Of a stretch of 64,000 nucleotides of DNA, positions 47,720 through 60,686 are shown piece by piece. Every line of letters starts with the position of its first letter. Within the stretch, counting starts at the first letter, position 1. Position numbers and translations under genes: made by a program. The notes under the pieces are model-generated. The model saw nothing but the letters and a program-made list of their open reading frames with translations, was not told the DNA's origin and made no database searches. Source of the DNA: Campylorhamphus procurvoides (Eukaryota > Chordata > Aves > Passeriformes > Dendrocolaptidae); NCBI GenBank assembly GCA_013396655.1, contig WBMV01000300.1, forward strand, positions 751,419 through 815,418, in the 5' to 3' direction.

Positions 47720-48492
47720 NNNNNNNNNNNNNNNNNNNNNNNNNNNNNNNNNNNNNNNNNNNNNNNNNNNNNNNNNNNNNNNNNNNNNNNNNNNNNNNNN
47801 NNNNNNNNNNNNNNNNNNNNNNNNNNNNNNNNNNNNNNNNNNNNNNNNNNNNNNNNNNNNNNNNNNNNNNNNNNNNNNNNNNNNNNNNNNNNNNNNNNNN
47901 NNNNNNNNNNNNNNNNNNNNNNNNNNNNNNNNNNNNNNNNNNNNNNNNNNNNNNNNNNNNNNNNNNNNNNNNNNNNNNNNNNNNNNNNNNNNNNNNNNNN
48001 NNNNNNNNNNNNNNNNNNNNNNNNNNNNNNNNNNNNNNNNNNNNNNNNNNNNNNNNNNNNNNNNNNNNNNNNNNNNNNNNNNNNNNNNNNNNNNNNNNNN
48101 NNNNNNNNNNNNNNNNNNNNNNNNNNNNNNNNNNNNNNNNNNNNNNNNNNNNNNNNNNNNNNNNNNNNNNNNNNNNNNNNNNNNNNNNNNNNNNNNNNNN
48201 NNNNNNNNNNNNNNNNNNNNNNNNNNNNNNNNNNNNNNNNNNNNNNNNNNNNNNNNNNNNNNNNNNNNNNNNNNNNNNNNNNNNNNNNNNNNNNNNNNNN
48301 NNNNNNNNNNNNNNNNNNNNNNNNNNNNNNNNNNNNNNNNNNNNNNNNNNNNNNNNNNNNNNNNNNNNNNNNNNNNNNNNNNNNNNNNNNNNNNNNNNNN
48401 NNNNNNNNNNNNNNNNNNNNNNNNNNNNNNNNNNNNNNNNNNNNNNNNNNNNNNNNNNNNNNNNNNNNNNNNNNNNNNNNNNNNNNNNNNNN
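47720..48492. other. Assembly gap of 773 N inside the provirus
   Basis: The gap starts within GGC-type repeats and ends just before conserved pre-PPT sequence. A non-round size suggests an estimate. The frames that run through it are artefacts of treating N as coding. Confidence 0.98.
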
Positions 48493-48551
48493 TTGTGTTA
48501 AGAAAATTTTTTCAAGTCCATTTCAGTTAACCAAGAGACTGTTTTAAACAT

Positions 48552-48563
48552 AAACGGGGGAGA
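48552..48563 (+). promoter_or_regulatory. Polypurine tract
   Basis: AAACGGGGGAGA directly precedes the 3' LTR start at 48564. It is the same tract as that of the provirus at the left end of the window. Confidence 0.88.
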
Positions 48564-48995
48564 TGTCGGAGAACACTCTCTGAAAGGCTACCAGAACAAT
48601 CATGCTGAACAGTTTATCAATACCACAAATGGACAATTACCTCAGAACTCACAAATTCATGTTTTATCCCTTTGAATTTGTATGCTGTATTGTGATTGGT
48701 TGCGGTTACCTGATTACTGGTTCCCCATTGGCTGTATATTCCCTATTTCCCATTGGCTGGCTGGTGATGCAATCCCAGCGTCATCATGTGAGGCTGGCCA
48801 TACCCCATCTGTATTCCCCTCCTTCCCTGTAAGCCCTTCCCCTCTTGCCGCGATCCGCCCCCAAACTCCTCCCTCTTTCCAAGCTCCTCCCTGACCCTAT
48901 ATAAGTCCCATGCTTCCATGAATAAAGTGTTCTAGCCCTCAGCCCACCTTCGGCTGGGACCGTCTCCTTTCTTCCTTTCCCCCCGGCACGCGGCA
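48564..48995 (+). mobile_element. 3' LTR of the ERVK-like provirus
   Basis: 432 bp, TGTCGG...GCGGCA, with TATATAAG (48898-48905) and AATAAA (48921-48926). It differs from the 5' LTR by about nine substitutions over the first ~365 bases, and by about fourteen substitutions and one indel over the last ~65 (hand count). Confidence 0.95.
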
Positions 48996-49001
48996 AAATG
49001 G
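48996..49001. repeat. Target-site duplication, right copy (AAATGG)
   Basis: Perfect direct repeat with 46688-46693. It is also the first part of the resumed CR1 sequence (ATGGCAGCATAACC). Confidence 0.93.
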
Positions 49002-49115
49002 CAGCATAACCATGTGACGTATCAACCTTAGCAGATTTTTATCGTCTGAAATTTTTCTGAGGATGCACTTTGTCCCATCTACTTCCTTAATAACTTTTTT
49101 TGATACCTTCATTCC
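48996..49115 (-). mobile_element. CR1 LINE, minus strand, 5' part beyond the ERV insertion
   Basis: ATGGCAGCATAACCATGTGA then CGTATCAACC and CTGAGGATGCACTTTGTCCC follow the CR1 consensus order that continues from 46693. Removing the ERV and one TSD copy rejoins a continuous CR1 segment of about 790 bp. Confidence 0.8.
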
Positions 49116-52100
49116 TTTAATCTCTCAGACAGGCAGAAGATTAGAACTGCAAAGTCATTCAAAAACAGTTGCTGAAGTGGCTCTTTTTCAGTTCAATGAC
49201 TTGGAAGACAAGCAAGGTTTCCTCCAGTCTCATTTTTGCTAGAAAAATCTGCAATGTTTTATCAGTATAGAAGGCTTTTAACATAGTCTACAAATACTCA
49301 ATCTAGCAGACAGTACTGTCATTCTTTCTAACTATTGCGGGAAAAAATGAAAGTTCTATCAACCACAGAAAAGGTATTTTCTGTGTATCAGCACAATGTC
49401 CTTCAGCACAGGTGTTTCCATAATGATGATATATTATAAAAATTCATGGTGTTCAAAGGCTCTCACACTCATACTTCCACCTCATCTGTCACATGTCAGT
49501 ATAACTCCACCCTATGCTCAATAATCTTGAAATTATGTTGGTAATGCAAAACAACAGTCAATTCTAACTTAATTTTCATCACTAAATTTAATTTCATATT
49601 ACATAGAAAATATATTTATTTCTTAGGTGTCTAGAAAATAGTAATTGTTGCTATCATTACGTGGATACTTCAGTGAAATTCCTTCAACGAGACTTAAGAA
49701 AGTACAGGAGACTCTTTAAATTATCAGCATCTACAGTCATGTAGGGGACTTTCAAACAGTATTTTGAAGTTATCGCTTGTACCCTGAGTGTCACATTTAG
49801 TCAGAATTGTATTTGAGGGCAGAGGAAGAGGGAAACAAGAGGAACAAAAAAGAAATCCTGCACAAGAGACCACAAACACAGTCTTCATTAAATTCTGAGA
49901 ATTTTTGCATAATTCTTTTATTTTTTTCAGTCATTTTGAGAGTGGAGAGCAGATTATGAAATGCAAACATTCAAAGACCATGTTTCATTCCTAATTTGCT
50001 TGAGCCCAAAACCAACAGAGAAGTAGGTCCAAAGTGTGTGGAGAACTAGAAATATGGAAAGACAGTACACAATATAAAATATTCAGTGATTTTATTATAT
50101 CATTAATGATAGGCAAAAACTTTTTATTAAATGTACTTAAAATAGAGGTTTCATAATAGTTGTAGGAAATAAGGGCAATCATCAGGTGATGTTTTAGAGA
50201 AAGGCACCTTAGCTAAAAAGCTACAATTCTAATTTCACATATGCTGGAAAATCACACATTCAGAATTATGTTAAACTACTGAGAAAACACATAGGGCAAC
50301 ATGTTTCTAAAGGAATACGCCAGATAACTCATTTCCTTGTCTTGAGTCTGATCTTTTTGAGACTTCTGTATTAAATCTCACTCATGAAAGCTTTGGTATC
50401 GGTCATGGAAAACCCTCAGAATATTTGTGTTGATATAATTAGTTAATCTTGAAGATTTGTTAATGCGAGTAGCTTTGTAGTCTGTAACTCCTACTCAGAA
50501 CATGAAAACTATATTGAATTATTGCAGTAAAAGATACTGGTGTAACTTGGCTTGAAGTAAGTTCTTTTATAAGAGAAGTTTCCTAGTGATTTGTTGACTT
50601 CCACCAACACAATATGACAGATACAGGTATCTAATTTTCCTTAAAAAGGTATCAATATGCTACCTTAGGAGGTTAGGTGAAAAAACTCTTTCAGGTGCTA
50701 AATTACTAGTATGTTGAATGTATTTTTCCAATCCAGAAAGGATCTAATTCTCCAGAGCTGAAATTAGTAAGGATCTATTAACATGAATATTGTCTGAAAA
50801 AATGGGCAGCATATGCACATATATGTGTGTAGGAACAGAACCTGTCCATTTAGTTACTCTTTACACAAAAGTGGATTAAAAGCTGGCAAGGTATAATCAC
50901 TGAAGTTTAAGATATGGTGCAGACAATAATTTTAGTAATAAGCGTAACAGCTTAAAATGAAGATACCTTTCTCAGCAGCTGAGCGGCAGTAGCCAATTAT
51001 GTGAATGTTCTCCATTCATTTCAGTAAAAAATTTAACTGCATTTGGGCTTTCTCCAGGTCAACAGCAACAATTGGACTCCTTCTTAAGCTGCCCCTTGGA
51101 ACAGAACTTTCATATAATTATTAGAAAACAAATCAAACAGAGTAACTGAAAAAAAACTGTAAGTTTTCCTTGGAAAGATAAAATAGTATATAATAGATTA
51201 GATGCGCCTTATAATAAAAAAGTCTTATTATTACACCATGTACAAGAGTCTCTATAATATGTGATTTATTTTAGAAGAGCAGCCTAAGAAGTCTCAGTCA
51301 ACATATATGCAACAGAAGTCAGATCTATTATAATTTTATCAACATGTCTCATACAAACTTCATTATTTTAATCCACACATCTCCAGTCAAAACAGAAAAA
51401 TGAAAATGGGATTTAATGCATATGAGGCCTAGCATTTCACACCTCAAAACATTCATCCAAAGAGAAAATGAAGACAATAAAATATTTCTAATGATTTCAT
51501 TTTCTTGCTCTGATACCTAAGGCCTTTGATTCATGTTATGGTTTTTGCAAATTGGGTAAAAGGAGAAAGAAAATGGAAAGCAGACAAGAAATAATAAACA
51601 GAAGTCACAAACCTTGATGTAGAAAGTGAAAGCTACAAGGAAGAAACCAACTGAGATGATACAAAATGAAAGATTAATCTTATTTGTTAGGAATCAATTC
51701 TTGGGGAAAAAGAAAAGGAACTAGGCACCTTTGTATTGAAATGCTGCAGGGATACCTATTGAACTAAAAGATATCCCGCTTTTTCTGTCAGCTGGTGTTC
51801 TGTTTCACATCTGTAAGCAGCCTGGTCTACAAAACATAAGTATATTCTGCTTTCCCTTGACAGTCTAGCAAATGTATTGCCTTGTGTGGAAAGGAATTGA
51901 AATATATAAATGAAACTTGTTCACAGAGTTTTTCACTGGGAAAATTTCAGCAACTTTTACACTTTTCTGAAACCTTGTCACACCACTGCAAAATCGGAGG
52001 ACAAAGGATGATTAATTAAAAAAAACCAAACAAACAAACAAATGCATATTACTACCAATTTTACCTCCTCTAGCTTTTAAAAATGAAGCTAGTCTAGATA

Positions 52101-54117
52101 TAGATGTCTATTTTGTAGCAATGTTCTTAGTTGTATTCAACTGGTATTAGTTTTGCCTATTTGCTTAGTGTATCACATCAATCATTACTGTGTATTGAAG
52201 CTGAAACATCGATTGCACATATATTTGTGAATAGAAGTGCCTCTACAGTTGTTATTTTCCTACCTGCTTAATCTCACACTTCATAGTATTATAATACAAC
52301 ATAACACATAACCTATAAAATGTTATGTAAGACATGTATACACACACATATATACAATATGCACAAACATTAAAATTAAAAGTGTATGAAGATCTACATG
52401 TTCTAGAAATTTTTTATTGGTCAGTTGAATATGGCTGGAATACCTAAAGTCTTTAGAATATAAATTTTTGACATACAATACTTAGAAGATGATTTTGTGA
52501 CTGTCATTGAAAAGAAAATTAAGATTTGTATGTATTTCCAGTGCACTGGATTCTTCAGAATGGTTGTCTGTCCGTATGTTCATCTTCTCCAGAAATGAAA
52601 AGTAGCATAACACATTTACAGTGAGGAATTAATAGCCTCATTGCCTCATCAGCCATAACATAAGAACACTCACAGTCAGTTGTAAAGCCACCCACAGTAT
52701 AACTGTCTCACCTTAACTTCTTCATAGCAGCATCCCCATGATATTCCAATCTGACTTCTCTGCTTTCCATATAGAGCAGTATTTCTCTGTGTAGTTATTT
52801 TCACAGTGCAATTCCTCTAAAATATGCACATTCAAGTTTCTGTTCTTGATATGTACATAAAAGTTAAGTATTTGATAGTCTTATTTATTCAGACCCACCC
52901 TCTCTCTCCCATTTTATGAATAAAGTGATCAGAAATGTTTATAGAACACCTAAAGGAGGAAATAATTATCAGAATGAAAAATCTTCCAGGCTTTTATTTT
53001 AAAACAGGGGTCATCTAGCAAGACAGCATTCCATATTCAAGACTATATACTTGTATAGTCAGCCCTTGTTTTTTGAAAATTAATAGCTTGAAGTAAACAA
53101 AGAGTAAAACATTGCAATAATCACTTATTTTCCTATTCAAATAACAAAAATAACAGCAGAATAAGACTAAACATAAACAGTAGGTACACACTAGATTTAT
53201 AAGGGAAATTATAAGAAGGAATCAAGCACTGTAATTCTTCCTTTGAACTTCATGGCAAAAACTATTGAGTTTAGCAAGAACAATATTAGGAATTAATCAC
53301 TGCTTTAATATTCAACTTTAAGAATGTGTTATACCTCATCAAAGTTCAGGGAACTTATGAATATGTTTCTCGTTAAAGATACATTAAAGTATTTTGCTGA
53401 CTAGAAATGAGTTCCTAAATCAAAATCTGATATAATAAAGCTCACTTTTTCTGTAAATTAATTATTTTCCTGCTGTTATCTTTTCATTGTTTTTTCTCAA
53501 GTGCATGGTGACATTTTGTCATATTCACCTATTTTAGATGAAATGATGGTTTCATTTTTAAAATCAATATTGGCTTTTTGGACTTATCTTGCTTACATTA
53601 ATACCTTGCTGTGCAGAATATATGAAGATGGTCACAGCAGAGCTCTCTTTAATCCTCATGCTAGGTTTTGTCTTTGATCATCTATTAACTGTGACTATAG
53701 TATATTAACTTTCAGCTGAGTCAAGATAAAAGGTTTTTGAGAGTGGAAAGTTTCTTTCTTTGCTATTCAGCTCCCTTGGATATTAATAACAAGCAATATA
53801 TGAGATGTCTGTCCTTATAAACAATGTAGACCGGAGAGAACTCATGCTCAAACGCAGTTTTCTGCATAGACATTGTGTTTGATACATTGACAGAACTTCA
53901 TATAACTTCATATATTGTAAAAGAAGAAAGCCCTTGAAAAGGTTGAGGAAAAGAAAAAACCAAGCATAGGCTTTGAAGATGTAAGCAACCTGACATCATT
54001 ATAGATTAAAGTGAAGGGGTAATACTCAACACAATTTTTTAAAAATTTACTTGATTGAGTAGTTTAAAAGCCTTTTTCAATTAGTTAATTTTAATCCTAT
54101 ACCACCTTTAAGTCAAT
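49116..54117. other. AT-rich non-coding stretch
   Basis: No gene or repeat family recognised. A short AAAC repeat lies near 52025-52041. Confidence 0.6.
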
Positions 54118-54205
54118 GAATCAGAAGAACATAACTCTTGCCATGTTCGAACAGACTAGAAGCCTCTTCTAGTCCATCTCTAATAACGACCAGAAGCTGG
54201 TATTC
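54118..54205. repeat. Possible ancient amniote SINE-like relic
   Basis: CCATGTTCGAACAGACTAGA followed by TCTAGTCCATCTCTAATAAC and GACCAGAAGCTGGTATTCCAG resembles, from memory, a degenerate interspersed repeat found in reptiles and birds (TCTAGTCCA...CAGTGGCCAG type). The match is loose. Confidence 0.25.
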
Positions 54206-57200
54206 CAGATAATAACTTGGGTAAAAGTGGTATTAAATGTTCCTATATCAATCTTCCAATTACATTTGTAATTTAATATATGTTTCAAAAATATTATAGG
54301 AATTGTCATAACTCTGACTATTCTAGATATGCTAAATAATTATCCTAATACTAAAAAAAATAGTAATTTGGATTTCTTTGCTTCAACAGCTTTCACTGCT
54401 TACAAATGACATGTATTAATTACAAATTATGATAATAAAGCTATAGTTCCTTTGAAATTATTCACTGTCCTTACTCTTGCATTTGGAGATAGGGTGAATT
54501 TATATGAAGGAAGATGTATGGTTGGCAGCCTAATGTTTGACTGCTAGCATTCACTGTTTAGCTACAATGCTATAGCAGTATTACTTATTAAGTGAAACAA
54601 GGAATTACTACTTTCCTTTCTTTTCCTGTTAATTAAACTTTATATTTGCTCAAAGTTCTACTGTTAGATATTTTCTGTGCTTCCATTTCTTTTTCCTTAT
54701 GGCTGTAATACTTCCTTTAACACCTTGTTATTGTAAAACTGAATTTGCAAAAACAAATTCTGTTGGAAGCAGTATGTTCAGGAAGTGAAAAATGGGAAAA
54801 CAATTCTTTTCTCTAACATAAAAGCTGTTGTAAATGTGTTTTTCATACATTTAAGGACTTCATTTTTAGCATTAGATGCCTCTTCATTTGTCATTGACCT
54901 AAATTGCTGAAGTCAGTGATGATCATTAGGAAAATTTTTGAAAATTAGTTCCCGGGAAATGCTTGTATAATCTTTGGTGTTGAGCAGCATTCTTTTTATT
55001 TTATTTATTTTGTTTTTAAATAAGTGATGTGTTAACTTAATACTATACACTAGTTCTTTCTGGTAGAAGAAAAAGTTGAAACACCTATATCAAGTATTTA
55101 ATGTATTTTACATTTCTATCAAAAAGTTTTTGATGTTTAGGGGTGTTTTTTCACTTCAATTTTCTGCAACAAACAAATGCATGAAGTGAAGAGTTGCACA
55201 AGGAAGTAATACCTATCGTGCTATTCCCAGATCTAATGTATATGGTATCATGATTTCTGTTCATTTGATGAGCAGAGAAAAATAATCCAGGAAGTCAAAT
55301 ATAATGTTTTATCAATACATCTGTACTGATAAGAAGGGCTAGTAGGGATAATGCAATGAGGTAAGCAGATCAAAATCAGGATTGTACTAGGTTATGCAAT
55401 AGCAGCAGTAGATGTGAAAGGCAAAATGTAATTGCCTGAAAGTCCAAGAGGCCTCACAATAACCAGGCGGGGATTAAGGAAGGAAGCTGTTTTTGCTAGA
55501 TACAAGAAAAGTATCAGATTTGTTCTCTGACCTTTTATTCTCTTACAAAAGGTGGAAAAGGGCAAGGCAAGGACTATTTTATCCAAAGAATTGGTATTTC
55601 TTAAGTTTGTAGAAAAAGATTCCAACTTAATCTGAAGGAAAGAGTAGAGGCTAGATGACAGACTGAAGAAGGTGAAGATTTTATTGTTATATAGAATCCT
55701 AATCTGCCTTTTTTTTCTATTTCTTTTTGTAATCATTATTTTATCATGAAGTTGGTGGTTTTGCTAAACATATTTTGATCTTTAAATTCTGTCTAGTGAG
55801 CAAGTTAACTCTGACCTTTCTCCCGGATAAGAATATTTTCACAACCGGGACTATGGAAATCATTAAAAGTAGACTAGGGGTCACTAGCAGGTTCTTGGTT
55901 CCCTTGTTCGCTGTATTTAAAGACTGTGCCTTCACAGAATTCACAAAGCATTTGGAAAGCAACACAGAGGTCAGGGGAGATGCACTTATATTTTGGGGCT
56001 ATGGGATAGAGAAAAGTTATTTTGATGGCCTGCACGTTAAACATCCCAGATACCATCTACTAACATTGTGAGAATGCTATACGCTACTTGAATGCTTATA
56101 TTTTTAAGATACAGATGACCTGTGCTGCTCTTTGCTTCAGTCCTTTTTCATCACTGTAGCTATAAAATGGTATATGAAGGGGGTCTGGCCCCAAACATAA
56201 TAACTGGGAATGACAGAGGACTCTTCAGTCCTCCAGCAATATCTCTGCTAGTACAGAGGTCTCTACTAGCATTCCAAAACTCTTATCTATGGTCAGAGAT
56301 ATTCATCTCCTCCCTGTCATTCTTTTTAGTGACTCTTGGAGTACACTTTGAACCCGAGACTTAATCAACTAGCTAGCAGAAACCTTTTGATGCCAAGGAA
56401 TATGGGAAATTTACATGACATGACAGATTTTCAATATTAAAATTATAAAAACCCAAGGAAAAAAAAAACCCACAGTCTAATACTTATCCATTTACCACAA
56501 TATGGTTATACTTGATATCTATGGTTATACTATGGTAACTTGTGAAATGGTTGCCTTAGGGACCTACAGTAAAGCAGAGGAAGCATTTGGCTAGTACAAA
56601 AGATTTTGCTAAGAACATGAAGTCATTTTGACAGTAATTCGAATTTCAAATACAGACCAAAGGACAAACCTGAGAACAAACTTCAAGGCAAACTGTAGGC
56701 TATTTCTGATGAATATGTTTCAGTTGTCCTGAGCCAAAAATCTCTACTTCTCCTGCTGGAACTCATCAGAGATCAGAAATTTAAAGACCATACAGAAACA
56801 TTATAAAAAACAGAATGTTAGAGAAAAACTTAACACAGAGCAGAGACAAAACTTTATTATAAAAGAGAAAGTTTTATATAGCAGTTCCGATGCAAAACAG
56901 TATCCAGGTCTGATTCTGAGTTAAATACTGAAGTCCTTTTCTCAACATAAAAATTGCCTGAAAGATAATGAGGGAAAATATTAATACAGATATTTTCTGA
57001 GTTTTTACGTTCCTTTTATCAATTTTATAAGTGTCCCATGACCACAGTGTTGCATATTTTGCTTATTCTTGTGAAGAGATCGAGTGTCATTATACCCATT
57101 CTACAAGCTGGGAAAGGAGACACAGAAAGGCTATGTGTTTGTTTTTTTTTAATGCTGGAAAGAGAAATGGGAATGTATGATCACTAGTTGCATGTATATA

Positions 57201-60200
57201 ATTGGAAATTTGCTCTCTTTCAAAGAGTATCACTAAGTCTGTATATTTTAGGAGCTAAATTACTCTCACAAAGCTATAACAGTCTAAATATTTATTCATT
57301 CATTCATTCTTCTGATTTCTCCTTTGATCCTTGAAAATTCTTTTGATTCAGAACTTTCTGTGTGTATTCTTCTGAATTTGATCCCTGACTTTTAGAAGCA
57401 ATAAAAGATAAATTTGGCTGTGACTTTCTAATGCAATCCAGATCCAGGAGAAATGTTAATTTTGGGGAACCAATATTTTTTAAATGTATTTTCAGTTTCT
57501 TTGCATTTTGTATCATAAAAATAATGTACAGTCTTTTCCAAGCCCTGTCTTGAGTCATGAACCCAGACAAGTAATGGAGGGTTATTAATAAACATTCCCT
57601 ATAGGTTTTGGGGACATTTGATACTCCAGATAATTCAGTTCCTCTTATTATCTTGAGAAGCTCTAGCTTATGCAAGATGTATTCTCCTGGTGCTGCCAAG
57701 CTTTTTTACAATAAGCTGAGAACGGACAGATTTTTGTCTGATTCCTTTCCGCAGTGATCCTTTTTTTTTGATGAGGTTCCTATATATCTGTCCTGAAAGA
57801 TCCAGCATTTCCTTTGCCTTATTGATTTACTGAAGTTTATTGATAGAAAGTTGATTGGGAAAAGGCTCCCTCTCCTCCTCCGCCCTCCCTCCTTCTTTTA
57901 TTTAGACTTAAAATGCAAAATAACTGGGCAATGTGCATCTCAAGGACTGGGACTAGACAGATTAGATGGAATATTGCATCGATGGTTGTAACAGCTACTT
58001 TCCTAATAAAGCAGATCAGTGTATCATAGATTTTCCATGACTTTGGTGAAAAAAAGATTTCTAGTTAGAGAGTGTGATAGACCAGAGCAGAGAAAGGATT
58101 TTAACTGTATCCATAGTTCTGCTGGTAAAAGCTAGGTAGGATTCTGTAACAACAGCACTACGCATAAGATGGGTGCTGCAATTTTCTGGTGTCTTACAGT
58201 TTTACTAGAACCCAGTTCCCCCAAAGGGAAGAAATGGATGTTCTCTTTAACTAGGAAATTTTTTCCCTGTTGAAGGAATATTTCTGTTACAACAAAGCTG
58301 GAGCTCTCCTGCTCTTCCACTGATTCTAAAAACAAGAATGAGTGAGACAATTTACTGTAAAGGAGCTATGACACTTGTATTTTGACTAGCAGAACACCAG
58401 ACATCTTTCCAAATTTTCTTTCACTTCTTTTTTTTGTTTTTTTGTTTGTTTGTTTAGATTGTACAGTAGTCTTATAAATTATTTTTTTTTCTCCAAAATT
58501 GATCCCAGACCTCAGGTCTCTGCTTAAACAACAAATTAAATAGCTTCAACAATCAAAAGTCAAATGTAACTAAACTTTTCAGAGACTGTCCTCATAAAGG
58601 ATGGAACTTAACCACATGCTTGTGTTCACCTGTGAAAAGCCAAGTACTCAGCATAACCCTGGAGCATAGATGTAATGCGACTTACAAGTCTTAGGACCGA
58701 CCAGTCTAAATGGCCTCCAAAGCAATAAAACATGTTATATTAGCAACAGACAGACTTACAAAATTTTTTAGTAAAAACATTTTCAAAATGGGTGTATTTA
58801 CAAACATTATATCATGAAAAAATATCTCACAAGCACAAATCACTTCATTCAGAAGTAACTCAAATTAATACATAATGAATTTTAGCCTCAGCTACTTAAG
58901 ATCAGAGAAATTGTTTTCAATAGGCCAACATACTATTTCCAGTTATACCACAAAATGTGAATTTTCTGTCTCAAATATATAGTTTTGAAAAAATGGACAT
59001 GGATAGGCAAATTTGGTTCTGAAATGTCATTTTAAAATGAGATCGGCCTTAGTAAGAGAGGTTTTGAAAGGGCCAAACTGTGTTTCAAATATTATCCAAG
59101 AGCTAAAAATCTGTCTCAAGATGACTTAAAATGAATACCAAAAAAACAAAGTATTTGCAATCATAAGTGACTGACTCATGAATAGCTCACTAGCAGCTAT
59201 AAGTTGTATTTATTGATATAATTAAGTCTAATATAGTTTTCCTCTTAAAAGCAAAAAAAAAAAAATCTGATTTAAAAGCTGGACCAGGCTGGTCCAAAAA
59301 TTCCAAAGAATTTCAGTATTTTTTGTATGTACCTTCAGGATACAGACTTATGTCCTATATGTTTGATTCAGGACTAAACTCCTTCATATTTTCAGTTGAA
59401 AATGAAAACTGTTTAAAATATTAGCAATTCTTACTATTTTTATCATTTTTTATGATAGTGTGATAAAGACTTATGGTAAATCTGAAATAGATTTTACTTT
59501 AAAAAATATTTATGGAATAATAGTTTACTTATCCCTTTCTAATCACAGTGTTTTTGTAACTGAGTACCACACAAATATTATTTCAAAGTCAAAGATTGCA
59601 GCTAAGAATGTGATTTCCTAAAGAGCAGTTGAAAGCAATTAAGCTACTCATATCATGTTACAGTATATATGTACTTAATTCTATTCCAGACCATGATTTA
59701 GATTGAAAGTTTACATAATTGTGAAAGTAAACAATTTTCTGAAAGAAAACTTACTGAATAATAGATTGCTATTTATCATTACATTCAATGTTCAGTACAT
59801 TTCAAAAACTAGTGACTGAAAATTAGTAATATAATTACTATTTTTAGTGTAAGGAGATACTGTTCTAAATTATAGGAAACCTATTACTGAACTTCCTAGT
59901 ACATACAAGTAACTACTAGCTAAAAAATGGTCTGAAAAATTTTGAAAACATATTTAAATCTAGAGAGTCTCAGAACTGGGTAAACCCTGAGGTATGAACA
60001 GGAATGGCATTGTTGTGGGAGGAGAACTGCTTCCACAGATGCAAAGCTTTTTCTATAAATGATCTTCAATCACATCTCAAGGAGTCATGACATAACGTGA
60101 AAATGTCCTTAATTCTATTAGAAAAGGCAGAAACAGTAAAAACTAAGGTGAACATTTCCATTAATGAGAGCTTCTGTTTTCTATAGTCATATGGCATTGT

Positions 60201-60270
60201 GATTTAACCAAATTGTCTTGTGCTCTTTTCCTTCTATTCTCATCCATGTGTTTTTTGTCCTTTCTTCATT
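54206..60270. other. AT-rich non-coding stretch
   Basis: No gene recognised. It contains a 131-codon minus-strand frame at 57304-57699 without recognisable motifs, an ATTC repeat at 57294-57309, a T/TTTG tract at 58430-58455 and a 17-bp perfect palindrome at 59280-59296. Confidence 0.55.
59280..59296. other. Perfect 17-bp palindrome
   Basis: TGGACCAG, one central G, then CTGGTCCA. It stands in AT-rich DNA just after an A homopolymer. Function unknown. Confidence 0.8.
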
Positions 60271-60277
60271 TTTTACC

Positions 60278-60680
60278 TGGACATACTCAATGAAAATATC
60301 CCCAGGTCTGAGTTTAAGGGACACAGGTGACACCTGTGACAGGATGGTGGAACGCTCCCCCTTCCCATTTCTCCCCCCGGCCACGTGGTCCCTAAGATGT
60401 CCCAGCAAAGAGACACACAGAGACCGCAGGAGGGAGAAGCAGAGAGTTTATTCACATGGTCAGGGGTATTTAAAGGACTTTAGGGGATGTTGGTCACAAC
60501 CAATAGAAATCGAGGGCTGACAACCAATGGGGAAAGGGTTAACAGAGGACCAATAAGAGGGGGTTTCACATAGTCTGGCCAAGGCAAATTTCTGCATACT
60601 AATTAGGAAGATAAGAGTTTTCTCAAGGGGTCTTGGGAAGAAGAAAGGTGACTCAAGGAAAAAAAAAGGCAAAGAATTCA
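60278..60680 (-). mobile_element. Solo LTR, minus strand, different family
   Basis: On the minus strand the element begins TGAATTCTTTGCC (60680). It carries three ATTGG boxes and a TATA-like TTTAAATA (60467-60474 on the plus strand as TATTTAAA), then AATAAA (plus TTTATT, 60447-60452), and ends at ...TATGTCCA. GTAAAA (minus strand) flanks both sides: plus TTTTAC at 60271-60276 and 60681-60686. One extra base separates the left copy from the LTR end, so the terminus has mutated or my boundary is off by one. Part of the U5 is C-rich. The family is not that of 36499 or 46694. Confidence 0.6.
60322..60338. other. Perfect 17-bp palindrome inside the LTR U5
   Basis: CACAGGTG, one central A, then CACCTGTG. 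It contains two E-box cores (CAGGTG/CACCTG). It lies in the U5 part of the minus-strand LTR. Confidence 0.75.
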
Positions 60681-60686
60681 TTTTAC

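Larger units (their letters stand above)
46694..48995 (+). mobile_element. ERVK-like provirus with two LTRs, internal gap
   Basis: The element has a 5' LTR (46694-47124), lysine-type primer-binding site (47127-47145), a CpG-rich leader and Pro/Gly-rich ORF, a 773-N gap, a polypurine tract and a 3' LTR (48564-48995), flanked by a perfect 6-bp TSD (AAATGG). Six-base TSD and lysine-type primer site both fit class II ERVs. If the gap length is right, the internal region is only about 1.4 kb, far too short for gag, pol and env, so the copy is deleted or belongs to a non-autonomous lineage. The internal DNA just before the PPT matches the minus-strand provirus at 257-330. Confidence 0.95.

Noticed and set aside
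47283..48530. 415-codon and 301-codon frames across the large gap
   Set aside because: Most of their length is N. Only the part before the gap is real sequence.
55392..55736. 114-codon minus-strand frame (and the 98-codon plus frame at 55775)
   Set aside because: No recognisable motif, and the length is compatible with chance.
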